Assembly (NCBI GenBank): GCA_937922175.1
Contig: CAKZUU010000019.1
Span: 1 to 7,882 of the forward strand
Direction of reading: 5' to 3'
DNA length: 7,882 bases
Source: an uncultured Gemmataceae bacterium
Lineage (GTDB): Bacteria > Planctomycetota > Planctomycetia > Gemmatales > Gemmataceae
The position numbers and the translations under genes were made by a program. The notes beneath the pieces are model-generated. The model was not told where the DNA came from. It did no database searches and was given only the letters and a program-made list of their open reading frames with translations. Positions within the stretch are counted from its first letter, which is position 1. Each line of letters begins with the position of its first letter. Below, piece after piece: positions 5,972 through 7,882 of this stretch.

Positions 5972-7882
5972 CTAACTGAGTCCGAATTTCTGCATCCGGC
6001 TGAGAAGCGTACTGCGAGGTATGCCCAAAGCCCGAGCGGCCTCGGCTTTGTTGCCATTGGCTTCGGCCAAGGCGCGGACGAGCTCCTCGCGCTGCTGGCG
6101 AAGACGCTCATCTCGGCTGAGTCGCCCTCGTCTGGGTGAGTCGCCCGGAACCTTGGCCGTTGTCACTCCCGCGGCCGACCGTCCGGTGACCTCGGCCGGC
6201 AGGTGACTCACGGTCACCACCTCGCCCTCCGCGACGACGACGGCTCGTTCGATGACGTTACGCAACTGGCGAATGTTTCCCGGCCAGGAGTACTGGCGCA
6301 ACAAATTCATCGCTTCGTCGTCGATGTCGGCAACGGGTCGGTTGGTTTCCGTGGCAATTTGTCGCAAAAAATAATGCACCAATTCCGGGATGTCTTCTCG
6401 CCGCTCCCGCAATGGGGGCACCGCGATGGTAATAACGTTTAAGCGATAGTACAAATCTTCCCGGAATCGTTCCTGTTGAATCAGTCGTTCCAGATTTTGG
6501 TGGGTCGCCGCGACAATTCGCACATCGACCCGAACCGACACGCTACTGCCGACCCGCTCAAAAACCTTCTCTTGCAGCACCCGAAGCAGCTTGACCTGCA
6601 CGTCAAGGTTGATGTCGCCGATTTCATCGAGAAACAGCGTCCCACCGTGGGCCATCTCGAATCGCCCGACTTTATTGCTGCTCGCTCCGGTGAAGGCGCC
6701 TTTGACATGGCCGAACAATTCGCTTTCCAGCAGTGTGGGCGACAACGCCGCGCAGTGCACTTTGACGAAAGGTTTGCCCGCCCGCGGGCTGCACTCATGA
6801 ATGGCGCGAGCAATCAATTCTTTGCCGGTCCCGCTCTCCCCGCGAATGAGAACTGCCGACGGACTCGCGGCGACCTTGCGGACCAGGTCTACCAGTTGGC
6901 CGACAACTGCGCTCGAACCGACAACCTCGACCGGCAGATCACCGCTGCCCCGATGTTCGACGACCGACGTTCCCCGCTCCGCCTGGAGGACAAGCTGTCG
7001 TTGCAGCGCCATTATGCGTTCTTGCTGCTCGGAAATCTTTTCAACCTTGAGTTGCACCTCGCGATTGAGCGACTCAATTGCTCGCCGAGCGGCAGCACTC
7101 TGCAAGGCCAGGCCACCAATGGGAGCCCATGCGGCCAACAAGTTATAATCCTCGGCTTGGTACAAACCGTTGGTTTTCGGACCCAAAAGGAGAAACCCCA
7201 GCAACCGGCGCTCGTGGACAAGGGCCACGGCGACTTCACCACCCAAGAACTCCAACTGTTCGGTCACAGCATCGCCATTGACGGCCAACGTCACGACGGT
7301 TCGGCGTGTCAATTCATCCACCAACGGGCAACCGGGGGCCATTTCCGCCAGAGGCGGCTCACTGCCGATCCACCCCGTCCGTCGATAAATTCCCGGTTCT
7401 CCGTCCGCCAGGTAAATCGAAGCGCGATTCACCGCGAGCAAGTCCGTGACCGCGTCCAGCAAATGCCGACCCAGCACTGGCGGCTCGATCAGGTGCTCGA
7501 TCGCTTCGCTTAGTTGATGCAATGTTCGGTCCAGTTGGGATTTATCTCGGCGATAATACTGCTCCATCGAACGGTTGATTCGCGATCGAATCAGATCCAG
7601 CAACCCGAGCATCACCAACGCCGTCACGCTGACCCAGAGAGCTTGTCCCAACGACGGCCCCGAAATGACCCGGCTCCCTACGATGAGCATCGCCGTGAAA
7701 ACCAACACATAGTAAACCAGAACCGCGAGAAAACTGATCAGAAAGTATGACAGGCTGGAACCTACCAATTGATCCAACCGGAGCCAACGGTCCCGACCGA
7801 TTGCGACCGTGAACCCAAGGGTCACCGACGCGGAAGCTAGAAACATTGGCCATTCCGCGGCCCCGCCCACGAACGACAACGG
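5972..7882 (-). CDS. Membrane-anchored GAF-containing sigma-54 activator, Fis family (N-terminus outside the window)
   Basis: The frame runs from the right edge to TAG 5972-5974, with at least 636 residues visible; residue numbers here count from the codon at 7877-7879. Hydrophobic stretches at about 11-28, 42-69 and 79-97 are probable membrane helices, with more likely beyond the edge. A positively charged linker (98-118) leads to a GAF-like domain (about 135-260) and a coiled coil (262-300). The AAA+ core has Walker A GESGTGKE (347-354), the sigma-54 contact loop GAFTGA (394-399), Walker B TLFLDE (414-419), the RFREDLYYRLN region (471-481) and SWPGNIRQLRNVIERAV (531-547). A Fis-type HTH closes the protein (about 595-635, NKAEAARALGIPRSTLLSRM). 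All residues needed to activate sigma-54 polymerase look intact. No receiver or kinase domain is visible, so a one-component membrane sensor is likely. It converges on the beta-propeller gene with 19 nt between the stops. The signal and targets are unknown. A TTG at 7877 is not proposed as the real start, since the frame continues off the edge. Confidence 0.94.
   Translation of the reverse strand, partial: PLSFVGGAAEWPMFLASASVTLGFTVAIGRDRWLRLDQLVGSSLSYFLISFLAVLVYYVLVFTAMLIVGSRVISGPSLGQALWVSVTALVMLGLLDLIRSRINRSMEQYYRRDKSQLDRTLHQLSEAIEHLIEPPVLGRHLLDAVTDLLAVNRASIYLADGEPGIYRRTGWIGSEPPLAEMAPGCPLVDELTRRTVVTLAVNGDAVTEQLEFLGGEVAVALVHERRLLGFLLLGPKTNGLYQAEDYNLLAAWAPIGGLALQSAAARRAIESLNREVQLKVEKISEQQERIMALQRQLVLQAERGTSVVEHRGSGDLPVEVVGSSAVVGQLVDLVRKVAASPSAVLIRGESGTGKELIARAIHECSPRAGKPFVKVHCAALSPTLLESELFGHVKGAFTGASSNKVGRFEMAHGGTLFLDEIGDINLDVQVKLLRVLQEKVFERVGSSVSVRVDVRIVAATHQNLERLIQQERFREDLYYRLNVITIAVPPLRERREDIPELVHYFLRQIATETNRPVADIDDEAMNLLRQYSWPGNIRQLRNVIERAVVVAEGEVVTVSHLPAEVTGRSAAGVTTAKVPGDSPRRGRLSRDERLRQQREELVRALAEANGNKAEAARALGIPRSTLLSRMQKFGLS

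Noticed and set aside
6476..7513. 345-codon open frame on the plus strand
   Set aside because: It is wholly antisense to the GAF/AAA+ region of the sigma-54 activator. Its translation shows no recognisable domain, and long antisense frames are expected in GC-rich coding DNA.

Overview
The window looks like chromosomal DNA of a planctomycete, possibly of the Gemmata lineage. The evidence is a Tat-signal Gfo/Idh/MocA oxidoreductase followed by a secreted PQQ-like beta-propeller protein starting with a WPQW motif, several sigma-54 activators, and moderately high GC. This assignment rests on remembered family traits, not on a search. The window is densely coding, with seven genes: five complete and one cut at each edge. 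No RNA gene, CRISPR array, insertion sequence or phage feature was seen, and no gap exceeds 190 bases.

Left part, plus strand (1-1859): the 3' end of a sigma-54-dependent activator (1-396); an apparently catalytic short-chain dehydrogenase/reductase 37 nt downstream (434-1204), probably in the same operon; a 190-nt gap with a plausible sigma-70 promoter; and a small unrecognised cytoplasmic protein (1395-1859).

Middle, minus strand (1869-3104): one uninterrupted gene encodes the folate enzyme HPPK (FolK) fused to a C-terminal SDR-fold domain. That domain keeps the glycine-rich dinucleotide loop and the active-site Lys, but the canonical Asn, Ser and Tyr appear as Asp, Gly and Phe. This is the most unusual item here. 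It converges on the small gene with only 9 nt between the stop codons.

Right part: a 147-nt divergent intergenic region separates folK-SDR from a plus-strand gene pair, the Tat-exported Gfo/Idh/MocA oxidoreductase (3252-4541) and the secreted beta-propeller protein (4591-5952). The two are 49 nt apart and probably co-transcribed, suggesting a periplasmic or cell-envelope role. Converging on them with a 19-nt gap is a large sigma-54 activator (5972 to the right edge, minus strand). It has membrane helices, a GAF-like sensor domain, a coiled coil, an AAA+ core with an intact GAFTGA loop and a Fis-type helix-turn-helix. It seems to be a membrane-anchored one-component activator with its N-terminus outside the window. 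Inverted repeats lie at this convergent junction.

The genes do not form one obvious pathway. The window reads as an ordinary chromosomal segment with one notable fusion protein and one notable regulator architecture.
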